Part shown: piece after piece, positions 1 to 7,270 of the stretch
Position numbering within the stretch: the stretch's first letter is position 1
Layout: the number at the start of each line of letters is the position of its first letter
Assembly: GCF_004570875.1 (NCBI RefSeq)
Contig: NZ_SPQK01000006.1
Coordinates: 62,001 to 126,000, forward strand
DNA length: 64,000 nucleotides
Direction: 5' to 3'
DNA from: Blastococcus sp. CT_GayMR16
Lineage (GTDB): Bacteria > Actinomycetota > Actinomycetes > Mycobacteriales > Geodermatophilaceae
The notes under the pieces: model-generated
Databases searched by the model: none
Seen by the model: only the letters and a program-made list of their open reading frames with translations
Told to the model about the DNA's origin: nothing
Translations under genes and position numbers: made by a program

Positions 1-855
1 CCCTGCAGACCCTGACGCCGCGGCGGATCACCCCGGAGCCGGTGCAGTTCAGCTGCACGCCGCTGAACCTGGAGATCTGCCGGCGGCACAAGGACAACCC
101 GACCCGCCAGATCGACCTCGGCCCCTGGTTCCCCTCGATGGACCAGGCGGTGGAAACCGGGGCGATCTACTCGTCGGCGTTCCCGATCACCCCCGAGAAG
201 GGCGCCAACAGCATCGGCCAGCGCTACTTCGGGCCCGTCGTCCTGATCACCGACGCCCGCTGCTACTCGGCGACGGACATCTTCGCCGCGGGCTTCCAGG
301 ACCACGAGATCGGCCCGGTCCTGGGCGTGGACGACAACACCGGAGCGGGCGGGGCCAACGTCTGGACCCACGGGCTGCTCAAGGCGCTGCGGGACCTGCC
401 GCCGGACGCCGAGACGCCCTACGCCGCGCTGCCCCGGCAGGCCGACATGCGGGTGTCGATCCGCCGCACGCTGCGCGTCGGGAAGCTCGCGGGTACCCCG
501 GTGGAGGACCTAGGACCTCGGGGTCCGCTCCGACGTCCGGCACGAGATGACCCGTCGCGACGTGCTGGAGAACAACGTCGACCTGCTCGACGCGGCCGGC
601 GCACTCCTGGCCGGCCGCCCGGTCCGCCGGCTGCGGCTCACCCCGTCGCTGGCCGGCGGGACGCTGACGCTGCAGCTGACCACGGGCGGGATGGACCGGA
701 TCGACGTCTACGTGGACGGTCGGCCGCGCGGGAGCAGTGACGTGGCCGACGGCGCCATGACGCTCACCTTCCCCGGGGTCGGCGCCGCGACCACGGTCCA
801 GGTGCAGGGGTTCGCCGCGGGGGAGCTGGTGGCCGCGCGCACGCAACCGCTCTGA
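1..855 (+). pseudogene. S41-type peptidase, 3' part, frameshifted
   Basis: The reading frame is open from the left edge to about position 510, then continues in another frame to the stop at 855, so the gene is cut by the window on its 5' side and broken inside. The first part contains a segment reading VVLITDARCYSATDIFAAGF, typical of the catalytic core of S41 (C-terminal processing/tail-specific) peptidases, where the Ser after Tyr fits the nucleophile. Downstream comes the family-like phrase G-T-P-V-E-D-L-G-V. The frame is lost exactly at a perfect 7-bp tandem duplication (505-518). Deleting one copy restores VEDLGVRSDVRHEMTRRDVL and a continuous protein. The gene could be a genuine slippage mutant or an assembly indel. 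The family call rests on motif resemblance only. Confidence 0.7.
505..518 (+). repeat. 7-bp perfect tandem duplication causing a frameshift
   Basis: The heptamer AGGACCT occurs twice back to back (505-511 and 512-518). The second copy shifts the reading frame of the S41-like gene and puts a TAG in the downstream frame. Removing one copy reads gtg-gag-gac-ctc-ggg-gtc through the junction. Confidence 0.85.
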
Positions 856-904
856 CCCTCCGAGTTCTGCCATCCTGCCGTCACTCCACGGGGAAGGCGG
901 TGCG

Positions 905-3349
905 GTGGCGAGTCCAGGGACTCCGACGGCGTTCCGTGCGCCGGACGCCGGCCCGGAGACGCCGGCCGCCGGGCTGACCGCTGCGGGCGTCGCGGAGCGG
1001 GTGGCGCTCGGCCGCACGAACGCCACGTCGCTGCGCACCAGCCGCACCGTCGGCGAGATCGTGCGGGCGAACGTCTTCACCGTCTTCAACGCCGTACTGC
1101 TCACCCTGTTCGCCGTGGTCCTGGCGACCGGGCGGTGGCAGAACGGGCTGTTCGTCGGGGTAGTCGTCGCCAACGCCGCGATCGGCATCGTGCAGGAGCT
1201 GCGCGCCAAGCGGACGCTCGACCGGCTGGCAGTGCTGAACGCACCCCGGGCCCGGGTGGTGCGCGACGGGGTGGAGGAGGAGATACCGATCGCCGACGTC
1301 GTCCTCGACGACCTGCTCGCGCTCGCCGCCGGCGACCAGGTGCCCGCCGACGGCGTCGTCCGGACGACGACCGGGCTCGCGGTGGACGAGTCGCTGCTCA
1401 CCGGCGAGGCCGATGCCGTCGTCAAGCAGCCCGGCGACGCGGTGTGGTCCGGCGCCATCGTGGTGTCGGGCCGCGGGCGGGCCCAGACCACGGCGGTGGG
1501 GGAGAACTCCTACGCGGCCCGGCTCTCCACCGAGGCCCGCCGGTTCGCCACCACCTACTCCGAGCTCGTCGCCGGCACCAACCGCCTGATGCGGTGGATC
1601 GCCGTCATGCTCGCCGTCGTCGGCCCGGCGGTGCTGTGGAGCCAGTTCCAGACGGACGAGAACGCCGACTGGCGCGAGGCGGTCACCGGAACGGTCGCGG
1701 CGCTGGTCGGGATGGTCCCGGAAGGGCTGGTCCTCCTGACCACCTTGGCCTTCGTGGTGGCGACCGTGGGCCTGGCCCGGCGGCAGGTCCTGGTGCAGGA
1801 GCTGCCCGCGGTCGAGGGGCTGGCCCGGGTCGACGTGGTCTGCCTGGACAAGACCGGCACGCTCACCCACGGCGACGTCCGGTTCGACCGGCTCGAGCCG
1901 CTCGACTCGGTGGACCCGGCGCCCGCTCGGAGCGCCCTGGGCCTGCTGGCCGCCGCGGACGCGTCCAACGCGACGGCCGCGGCGCTGTCCGCCGCCTTTC
2001 CTCCGCCGGACGGCGCCCCGGCGCAGACCGTTCCGTTCTCGTCGGCCCGCAAGTGGTCGGCGGTGCGCACCGCCGGCGCGGTCACCTGGGTGCTCGGTGC
2101 GCCGGAGATGGTCCTCCCGGCCCCGGTGGGCGAGGAGCAGACCGCCGCGCGTGCCCGGTCCGACGAGCTCGCCGCCGAGGGCCGCCGGGTGCTGCTGATG
2201 GCGCGGTCGGCCGCCGCACCGGGGGTCGACGGCGACGGCGACGCCGTGCTCCCCGGCGACCTGGTCCCGGTCAGCCTGGTGCTGCTGGCCGAGCGGATCC
2301 GGGCGGACGCCGCCGAGGTGCTGCGCTACTTCACCGAGGAGGGCGTGACGCTGAAGGTCATCTCCGGTGACAACCCCCGCACGGTCGGCGTGGTCGCCGC
2401 CGCCGTGGGCGTCCCCGGGGTGACCGGCGCCGGCGACGCCGTCGATGCGCGGACCCTGCCCGAGGACCCGGACGCCCTCGCCGCAACGATGGAGGCCGGC
2501 AGCGTCTTCGGGCGGGTCACCCCGCACCAGAAGCGGGCGATGGTGCGGGCTCTGCAGCGGAGCGGGCACGTGGTGGCGATGACCGGTGACGGCGTCAACG
2601 ACGCCCTCGCGCTCAAGGACGCCGACATCGGGGTGGCCATGGGCAACGGCTCGGCGGCGACGCGGGCGGTGGCCCAGCTCGTCCTGCTCGACGGCCGCTT
2701 CGCCCACCTGCCCGACGCGGTCGCGGAGGGCCGGCGGGTCATCGCCAACATCGAGCGCGCCGCGAACCTCTTCCTGGTCAAGAACATCTACTCGCTGGTG
2801 CTCGCGGTCATCACCGTGGCCGCGGTCTCGGCCTATCCGCTCGAGCCGATCCAGCTCACCCTGATCTCCACCGTCACGATCGGCGTGCCGGGTTTCTTCC
2901 TCGCGCTCGGCCCGAACCGCCGGCGCTACCTGCCGGGGTTCCTGCACCGGGTGCTGCGCTTCTCCGTGCCGGCCGGGCTGATCACCGGGGCGGGGGCGTA
3001 CGCGGGCTACGCCGCGTCCCGCTACCTCTACCCGGACGCCGGGGTCGCGGGCGCCCGGACGACCGCGACCGTCGTCGTCCTGATCGTGGCCCTCTGGACG
3101 CTGGTGATCCTCGCCCGGCCCCTCGTCGCCTGGAAGGTGGCCCTGATCGCCACGATGGCTGGGATCGCGGCGGCCGTCGTGGCGATCCCGGCGCTCGGCG
3201 AGACGATCGTCCTGCTGCAGGTCACGCCCGAGGCGCTGCTGACCGCGGGGGTCGTCGGCGCGGTGGGCGCGGCACTGGTCGAGGTCTCCTCGAGGGTCTT
3301 CAGCGCATCCCCGGCAGCGACCAGGACGAGGTCTGCGCCAGCGCGCTGA
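905..3349 (+). CDS. P-type cation-transporting ATPase, CtpE-like
   Basis: This 814-residue integral membrane pump should move a cation across the cytoplasmic membrane using ATP. Visible signatures are SLLTGEAD near residue 165 (actuator domain), the M4 segment with VPEGLVLLTT near 275, the phosphorylation loop DKTGT with its Asp at about 315, and GDGVNDALALKDADIG near 561 (hinge). Hydrophobic segments cluster near residues 45-95, 225-285 and 620-800. The N-terminal phrase SRTVGEIVRANVFTVFNA and the run QELPAVEGLARVDVVCLDKTGT closely resemble mycobacterial CtpE, linked to Ca2+ uptake. The metal here is inferred from that resemblance. The GTG start at 905 lies about 6 bases after a GGGGAAGG-like site; another GTG at 900 is out of frame. 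Its 3' end overlaps the opposing gene by 50 bases. Confidence 0.88.
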   Translation: MASPGTPTAFRAPDAGPETPAAGLTAAGVAERVALGRTNATSLRTSRTVGEIVRANVFTVFNAVLLTLFAVVLATGRWQNGLFVGVVVANAAIGIVQELRAKRTLDRLAVLNAPRARVVRDGVEEEIPIADVVLDDLLALAAGDQVPADGVVRTTTGLAVDESLLTGEADAVVKQPGDAVWSGAIVVSGRGRAQTTAVGENSYAARLSTEARRFATTYSELVAGTNRLMRWIAVMLAVVGPAVLWSQFQTDENADWREAVTGTVAALVGMVPEGLVLLTTLAFVVATVGLARRQVLVQELPAVEGLARVDVVCLDKTGTLTHGDVRFDRLEPLDSVDPAPARSALGLLAAADASNATAAALSAAFPPPDGAPAQTVPFSSARKWSAVRTAGAVTWVLGAPEMVLPAPVGEEQTAARARSDELAAEGRRVLLMARSAAAPGVDGDGDAVLPGDLVPVSLVLLAERIRADAAEVLRYFTEEGVTLKVISGDNPRTVGVVAAAVGVPGVTGAGDAVDARTLPEDPDALAATMEAGSVFGRVTPHQKRAMVRALQRSGHVVAMTGDGVNDALALKDADIGVAMGNGSAATRAVAQLVLLDGRFAHLPDAVAEGRRVIANIERAANLFLVKNIYSLVLAVITVAAVSAYPLEPIQLTLISTVTIGVPGFFLALGPNRRRYLPGFLHRVLRFSVPAGLITGAGAYAGYAASRYLYPDAGVAGARTTATVVVLIVALWTLVILARPLVAWKVALIATMAGIAAAVVAIPALGETIVLLQVTPEALLTAGVVGAVGAALVEVSSRVFSASPAATRTRSAPAR

Positions 3350-3764
3350 TCGCGGCGGCCCCGAGCGCGTCCACCTCCCCGGCGAGCAGGCGCAGCGGCA
3401 CCGGAGCCGGGGCATGCAGGAGCCCCAGCAGGCGGCCGGTGGCCAGCTCGACCCGGGTCGTGCCGGGCAGCTCCGGGTCGTCGGCCGGGGCGGTCGGCCC
3501 CCAGGGCTCGCCGAGCTCGTCGCAGAGTGCCGGCAGCCGGCGCAGCAGCTCCGCGCAACCGGCGGCCAGCCGCCACCAGCGGCCGGCGTCCACCCCGGCG
3601 CTCGCGGCTGTCGCCGCCGACCAGCGCAGGAGGTGGACGACGTCGTGCCACACCACGTCGGAGACCACGCACGTCATCGCCGAGCAGTGCGGTGGACGCC
3701 GGGCGAGCACGAGGCGGTGCGCGCCGTCGGGGTCGAAGAGCCGCTGCCGCAGGTCGTCGTCCAT
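3300..3764 (-). CDS. Hypothetical protein, 154 aa
   Basis: I do not recognise this protein. It begins MDDDLRQRLFDPDGAHRLVL and is rich in Leu, Ala and Arg, with several Trp residues and three Cys, and no obvious membrane segment or signal peptide. The longer open frame extends upstream through the coding region of the acetyltransferase gene, but there the translation looks like antisense noise. I chose the ATG at 3764 because it lies in the short gap shared with the divergent acetyltransferase gene (start 3843). The tail overlaps the end of the convergent ATPase gene by 50 bases. Codon third positions are G/C-rich on this strand, which supports coding. Confidence 0.55.
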   Translation of the reverse strand: MDDDLRQRLFDPDGAHRLVLARRPPHCSAMTCVVSDVVWHDVVHLLRWSAATAASAGVDAGRWWRLAAGCAELLRRLPALCDELGEPWGPTAPADDPELPGTTRVELATGRLLGLLHAPAPVPLRLLAGEVDALGAAAISALAQTSSWSLPGMR

Positions 3765-3842
3765 GAGCCCACGCTGCGCCCGCAGCCCGGCAGGGGACTG
3801 GACGCCGGCTGGCAGTCGGCTGTCGAGACGGCGTCGGGAAGG

Positions 3843-4367
3843 ATGCGGGTCGTGATCAGGGACGCGGCTGCCGCCGACGCCGGACGCTGCGCGGAGATCT
3901 ACGCGCCGTACGTGCGCGACACCGCGATCTCCTTCGAGAGCGAGCCGCCCTCGACCGAGGAGATGGCCCGGCGGATCGCCGAGGCGCAGCGCGCCCATGC
4001 CTGGCTGGTCCTCGAGGACGACGGGAACGTCGTGGGGTACGCCTACGGCGGGCCGTTCATGTCCCGCGCCGCGTACCAGTGGGCGACGACGGTCAGCGTC
4101 TACCTCGCGGCCGGCCGCCGACGGACCGGGGCGGGGCGGGCGCTGTACGAGGCGCTGTTCGACCGCCTCACCACCCGTGGGCACCGCACGGCGCTGGCCG
4201 GGATCGCGCTGCCTAACGACGCCAGTGTCGGACTGCACCGCGCCCTGGGCTTCGAGCCGGTCGGCACGTACCGGCGGGTGGGCTGGAAGCACGGCCGGTG
4301 GCACGACGTCGCCTGGTACCGGCGGGCCCTCGGCGACGACGACGGGCCGCCGGTCCCGCTGCGCTGA
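3843..4367 (+). CDS. GNAT N-acetyltransferase, phosphinothricin acetyltransferase (PAT) type
   Basis: A 174-residue acetyl-CoA-dependent N-acetyltransferase. The N-terminus MRVVIRDAAAADAGRCAEIY followed by YVRDTAISFESEPPS is the usual opening of the PAT/Bar subfamily. The acetyl-CoA pyrophosphate loop is visible as RRTGAGRALYEAL near residues 95-107. The C-terminal phrase LHRALGFEPVGTYRRVGWKHG, followed by WYRRAL, is also characteristic. The family includes phosphinothricin, methionine sulfoximine and other amino-acid-like acetyltransferases; the real substrate is unknown. ATG 3843 was chosen because homologous proteins start with this Val/Ile-rich strand. An in-frame GTG lies three codons later. 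The gene stands alone, divergent from the 154-aa gene. Confidence 0.85.
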   Translation: MRVVIRDAAAADAGRCAEIYAPYVRDTAISFESEPPSTEEMARRIAEAQRAHAWLVLEDDGNVVGYAYGGPFMSRAAYQWATTVSVYLAAGRRRTGAGRALYEALFDRLTTRGHRTALAGIALPNDASVGLHRALGFEPVGTYRRVGWKHGRWHDVAWYRRALGDDDGPPVPLR

Positions 4368-4447
4368 GCTCCACACGTCTGCATCGGTCGACCCGTCCTG
4401 GACGAGGAATTGCCGAGCGAGCCTGCGCCTATGTATTTCCACCGGCC

Positions 4448-4474
4448 TGTCCCATAACGGCCCACTTAGGGACA
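4448..4474. repeat. Dispersed palindromic repeat, copy A
   Basis: A 27-bp imperfect palindrome with 6-bp outer arms TGTCCC and GGGACA around CATAACGGCCCACTTA-like DNA. It matches the empty-site sequence rebuilt across the IS110 insertion (copies D plus E) and shares right-flank bases (GACAG followed by CGCCTCA) with copy E. It lies directly behind the stop codon of the small gene 4476-4766. Confidence 0.8.
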
Positions 4475-4475
4475 G

Positions 4476-4766
4476 CTACGCCTCATCCGTCTCGCGCGGT
4501 GGGAGCGGCGGGTGAGGGACTGTGGCCCTTAGCCCGGCGGGTACCGGAACATGGCCTTCAGGCCGGTCGCAACAGACGTCAAACCCGCTGTGCCTGGGGC
4601 ACTCAACTTCCCCACCGGTCGGGCAGTAGTACACGTCCGGGCAGCCGCAGTCGTAGACAACCCCGTCCCAAGCGGAGGCGATGACCTCCGGTGTCGTGCT
4701 CACCGGGTGACGGTATCGGGCAAACGGCTCGGCCTCGATGTACGTCTCAGCCCTACCGATGCCCAT
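4476..4766 (-). CDS. Hypothetical Cys-rich protein, 96 aa
   Basis: The frame reads MGIGRAETYIEAEPFARYRH, followed by a segment dense in Cys: YDCGCPDVYYCPTGGEVECP, then RHSGFDVCCDRP. The C-G-C, Y-C-P, E-C-P and C-C groups with a nearby His suggest metal binding or disulfides, but no family is recognised. The ATG lies inside repeat copy B and the stop is next to copy A, so the gene is bracketed by the repeat on both sides. No clear ribosome site precedes the ATG, and an internal start is possible. Base composition is less G+C-rich than in the catabolic genes. It could be a cargo gene or a decaying fragment. Confidence 0.45.
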   Translation of the reverse strand: MGIGRAETYIEAEPFARYRHPVSTTPEVIASAWDGVVYDCGCPDVYYCPTGGEVECPRHSGFDVCCDRPEGHVPVPAGLRATVPHPPLPPRETDEA

Positions 4767-4782
4767 AACGGCCCATTTAGGG
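4761..4782. repeat. Dispersed palindromic repeat, copy B (partial)
   Basis: GCCCATAACGGCCCATTTAG followed by GG. It keeps the core of copy A, but the right arm is degraded (GGCG instead of GGGAC). It supplies the ATG of the 4476-4766 gene on the minus strand. Confidence 0.75.
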
Positions 4783-4869
4783 CGACCTGATCGGGTCGGA
4801 TCAGGCGACGTCGTCTTCGCGGCCATACTCACCTCCGTGGGCCGAGACCAGGGGGACGCAGAACGAGGC

Positions 4870-5064
4870 ATGAGCCGGGCGGATGCCGATTCGCTTGCTT
4901 CGGCGGTGCGTAACGCCGTCCCCGAAGCGCACGTTGCGATACAACCTGACACCGGCCATTGGCTGGTCCAGGTGGAAACTTCCTCTGCTGGCGCCTTCAC
5001 CCTCTACGACGAGGACGACTGGCGATGGCTGCAGCCTCAGATCGTTCAGGGCATACAACGGTGA
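4870..5064 (+). CDS. Small hypothetical protein, 64 aa
   Basis: An acidic, Trp-containing small protein: it starts MSRADADSLASAVRNAVPEA and ends with TLYDEDDWRWLQPQIVQGIQR-like sequence. A beta-rich middle (HVAIQPDTGHWLVQVET) gives it the look of a real folded domain rather than noise. I do not recognise the family. The ATG at 4870 follows a weak CGAGG; the frame stays open upstream to 4738, but that part runs through repeat copy B and looks non-coding. It sits between copies B and C. Local G+C is about 60%, below the window average, consistent with an acquired gene. Confidence 0.5.
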   Translation: MSRADADSLASAVRNAVPEAHVAIQPDTGHWLVQVETSSAGAFTLYDEDDWRWLQPQIVQGIQR

Positions 5065-5104
5065 CCGGTGCAGAAAACCTGTCGATCCCCAGGCTTCGGA
5101 CACG

Positions 5105-5147
5105 TTTCTGAAGCCGCCTTGTGTCCCAGAGCGGACCACTTAGGGCC
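5105..5147. repeat. Dispersed palindromic repeat, copy C
   Basis: Contains both halves of the element: CTGAAGCCGCC (5108-5118) and a diverged TGTCCCAGAGCGGACCACTT (5122-5141) followed by AGGGCC. It has more substitutions than copies A and D and lies directly behind the stop of the 5163 gene. Confidence 0.7.
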
Positions 5148-5162
5148 ACTCTGCTTGCGCTT

Positions 5163-5654
5163 TCAGGAGTCCGAGTCGCTCTCGTTGATGCCATAGCCGC
5201 GGCCCAGAGGATTCGGCTTCCATCGCGGCGACGAGAACTCGTCGGCTGGACGTGATGGTTCGCCCGGCAGGCGCCCGGCCGATGCATCTCGCGCAGCCAC
5301 GGACTTGGGTGGGTGAACGTAGCCCGGGGGAAGTGGGTACCACCGGCTCCAGCCAAAATCGTGCCCCCGCCGAAGAAATGCCTGCCCGGGCCGCTCTTCA
5401 GCGAATGAGAGGTCTTCGCCTGCAAGCTTCTTGGCGTCGATCTCTGAACTGTTGCGCTTGAAGAAGCCAGCCTGTTGGAAGGTCGCGCGAGCCTGCTCCG
5501 GCGAAGTTGCGAAGAGGACGACCTGGCTCTGCCATGTTTGGGCCATTGCGTCGTCGACCGTGAGTCCGTAGACCCGACTTGCCGGGATAGCGGCATCCCG
5601 CTCAAGGCGACGAGCGCGCACGTCTGCGCGGCTCGGCTTGTTCGACTTGGGCAC
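5163..5654 (-). CDS. Hypothetical protein, about 163 aa
   Basis: An unrecognised, fairly hydrophilic protein: it starts V-P-K-S-N-K-P-S-R-A-D-V-R-A-R-R, continues with ASRVYGLTVDDAMAQTWQSQ and VVLFATSPEQARATFQQAGF, and ends in a Pro/Ser-rich acidic tail (INESDSDS). No membrane segment is seen. I chose the GTG at 5654. The frame stays open to an ATG at 5756, but that ATG is inside repeat copy D, has no ribosome site, and gives a peptide (MGRYGTEGG...) encoded by the repeat itself. G+C is about 55-60%, well below neighbouring catabolic genes, so this is probably acquired DNA. The gene is bracketed by copies C and D. Confidence 0.45.
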   Translation of the reverse strand: MPKSNKPSRADVRARRLERDAAIPASRVYGLTVDDAMAQTWQSQVVLFATSPEQARATFQQAGFFKRNSSEIDAKKLAGEDLSFAEERPGQAFLRRGHDFGWSRWYPLPPGYVHPPKSVAARDASAGRLPGEPSRPADEFSSPRWKPNPLGRGYGINESDSDS

Positions 5655-5718
5655 GAGGCGATCGTAGGAGAGCCCGCGTGCGGCCAACGCCGACCTGACT
5701 TGGCGCGTCTGTGTCTCG

Positions 5719-5760
5719 GTGTCCCTGGAGCCGCCCTCTGTCCCATAGCGGCCCATTTAG
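5719..5760. repeat. Dispersed palindromic repeat, copy D (left part of the IS110 target)
   Basis: Reads GTGTCCCTGGAGCCGCC (5719-5735), then TGTCCCATAGCGGCCCATTT up to the AG at 5759-5760, where homology to the repeat ends and the IS110 element begins. The missing right arm (GGGACA) is found at 7257-7262, on the other side of the element. Confidence 0.8.
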
Positions 5761-5781
5761 ACATCCCACGGTGCTAACTCG

Positions 5782-7015
5782 TCAAGCGGCGGCGAGTTCG
5801 CCGGTTCCGGTGTGCCAGGCGGTCGCCTCGTCGTAACGGCTGTGGTGGCGTAGGCAGCCGTGCAGGATGCCCACCAACCGGTTGGCCAGGGCGCGCAGCG
5901 CCTGGTGATGGGTGGCTCCCCGGGCGCGCTGTCGGTCGTAGTAGTCCCGGGCTCCGGGTGAGACGCCGAGCGCGGTGAAGGCCTGGAGGTAGAGGGCGTC
6001 GGCGAGCCGACGGTTGCGGGCAAAGCGCGCCAGAACAACCCGTCGGGTGCCCGAGGCGCGGGTAATCGGCGCCATTCCGGAATAGTTCTTGCGCGCCTTC
6101 GGATCGGCGTAGCGGTGCGGGTCGTCTCCGAACTCGGCCAGCACCCGGGCGCCCAGAATCGGCCCGAGCCCGGGCTGGCTCAGGTAGATCTCAGCGTCCG
6201 GGTGCCGGCCAAAACCCGCCTCCACCTCCGCCCGCAGCACCTCGGTCTGGGTCACCAGCTCGGTGATAACCGCGACCAGCGCGCGCACCGCGGCTGCGTA
6301 GGCGCCGACTACGCCGGGGTGCGCCTCGAGTTGCGGAGCCCGCAGTGCGGCCTGGATGTTCTCGGCGGTGGCCTGCAGGTTGCGCTGCCGGCCGGCCGGC
6401 CCGCCGCAGCGCCGCGGCGATCTTGCTGCGGGAGAGCCGGCGACCGGCCTCCGGTAAGGGCGCGACCGCCAGGATGGCCAGCGCGTCCCGGCCGGCCAGT
6501 TCGTCGCCGAAGGCGGCCAGCGCGGCCGGATAGAACTCGCGCAGCATCGAGCGCAGCGCGTTGGTCTGCCGCTGCCGGGACCAGATCATCGACTGGTGGG
6601 TGCGGGTAAGCACCTTGATGTGCGCGCCCAGCGCGGAGTCCCCGGCCACCGGGCGGTGATGCGCCCGATCCAGGCGGACCAGCTCGGCCAGCACATGCGC
6701 GTCACCAGGATCGCTCTTGGCCCCGGAGGTGCCGTGCCGTTCCCGGTAGCGGGCGACCTGCAGCGGATTGATCGCGTAGACGATGTAGCCGGCGGCGATC
6801 AGCGCCTGCACCCACGGCCCCCGGTCGGTCTCGATCCCGATGACCACCTGCTCTGGTTCGGCGTCGTCCTCGAGGTGCTCGGCGATCAGCGCATGCAGTG
6901 CCGCCAGACCATCGGCCCCCTCGGGAAGCCGGCGGCGGGCCAGCCTGCGACCGTCGTCGTCGACGAGCTCAATGTCGTGATGGGCCTCGGCCCAGTCGTT
7001 TCCGATGAACAACAC
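5782..7015 (-). pseudogene. IS110-family transposase (DEDD recombinase), frameshifted
   Basis: The N-terminal half begins at GTG 7015 behind GGAGGAGG and reads VLFIGNDWAEAHHDIELVDD, then VVIGIETDRGPWVQAL, then SGAKSDPGDAHVLAEL, showing the D, E, D and D residues of the RuvC-like DEDD catalytic domain. The C-terminal half (Tnp_20 domain) contains LSQPGLGPILGARVLAEFGD and RYADPKARKNYSGMAPITRA, with the conserved Ser of that domain probably LSQPG. The halves are in different frames. The break is at a CCGG tetranucleotide run (6388-6401), where removing one 4-bp unit restores AALRRAGRQRNLQATAENIQ and a protein of about 409 residues, normal for the family. As read, the element is not autonomous. 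Confidence 0.85.
6388..6401. repeat. CCGG tetranucleotide run at the transposase frameshift
   Basis: CCGG repeated three times plus CC. One extra 4-bp unit, relative to the frame that joins the two transposase halves, explains the frameshift and suggests slippage. Confidence 0.7.
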
Positions 7016-7069
7016 CCCAGCGGCCTCCTCCGGTTCGCATCCGTCCGTCCGAACCCTGGAGGAGAAGAC

Positions 7070-7200
7070 CGTGGCGACCTTATGGATCAGTGCTCGAGGC
7101 ACGCCATCCCACCAGCCATCCGCTTCTCCTCGCTCACCGGCGGGTGCACGGTCTAAATGTGGGCCTCGACGTTCGGGCCCGGGACGCGGAGTGCTCACCC
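7070..7200 (-). ncRNA. Putative IS110 bridge RNA
   Basis: The non-coding left end of the element, upstream of the transposase, shows two guide loops in the order expected for IS621-type bridge RNA (minus strand). Target loop (7146-7194): closed by GCAC/GTGC, it has GTCCC (7185-7181), identical to the left target, a GGGCC/GGCCC hairpin (7180-7161), then CATTTAG (7159-7153), exactly complementary to CTAAATG of the right target including the CT core. Donor loop: GTGGGATG (7112-7105), identical to the element's right end, a GTGC/GCAC hairpin, then CCATAAG (7085-7079), matching CCATTAG, the complement of the left end, at 6 of 7 positions. RNA ends are approximate. Structure and guides are read by eye; the model comes from published IS110 work. 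Confidence 0.6.
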
Positions 7201-7246
7201 GCCGACGGCCCGGACACCCGGATCCTGCTGGAGATCGACCGGATGC

Positions 7247-7262
7247 GGTCCCATTAGGGACA
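7247..7262. repeat. Dispersed palindromic repeat, copy E (right part of the IS110 target)
   Basis: The bases from 7256 rightward (AGGGACAG followed by CGCGCCTCAG) continue the repeat interrupted at 5760. The bases to the left (GGTCCCATT) are the end of the IS110 element, which mimics the repeat. The flank resembles the flank of copy A. Confidence 0.7.
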
Positions 7263-7270
7263 GGCGCGCC

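Larger units (their letters stand above)
5761..7257 (-). mobile_element. IS110-family insertion sequence inserted in a dispersed repeat
   Basis: A 1,497-bp element. Read on the minus strand, the left junction is TGTCC-CT-AATGGGACC (CT at 7257-7256) and the right junction is GGGATGT-CT-AAATGGGCC (CT at 5760-5759). Joining the two flanks at a single CT gives TGTCC-CT-AAATGGGCC, the same sequence as repeat copy A (with A for G at one base), so the empty site is reconstructed without a gap. There are no terminal inverted repeats. A long non-coding left end (7016-7257) and a 21-bp right end flank the transposase gene, as in the IS110 group. The element carries only the frameshifted transposase gene and a putative bridge RNA. 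Confidence 0.85.

Noticed and set aside
881-3415. Long minus-strand open frame (844 codons) opposite the ATPase gene
   Set aside because: Its translation is a low-complexity Arg/Gly/His-rich antisense product, typical of high-G+C DNA; the ATPase frame has all family motifs.
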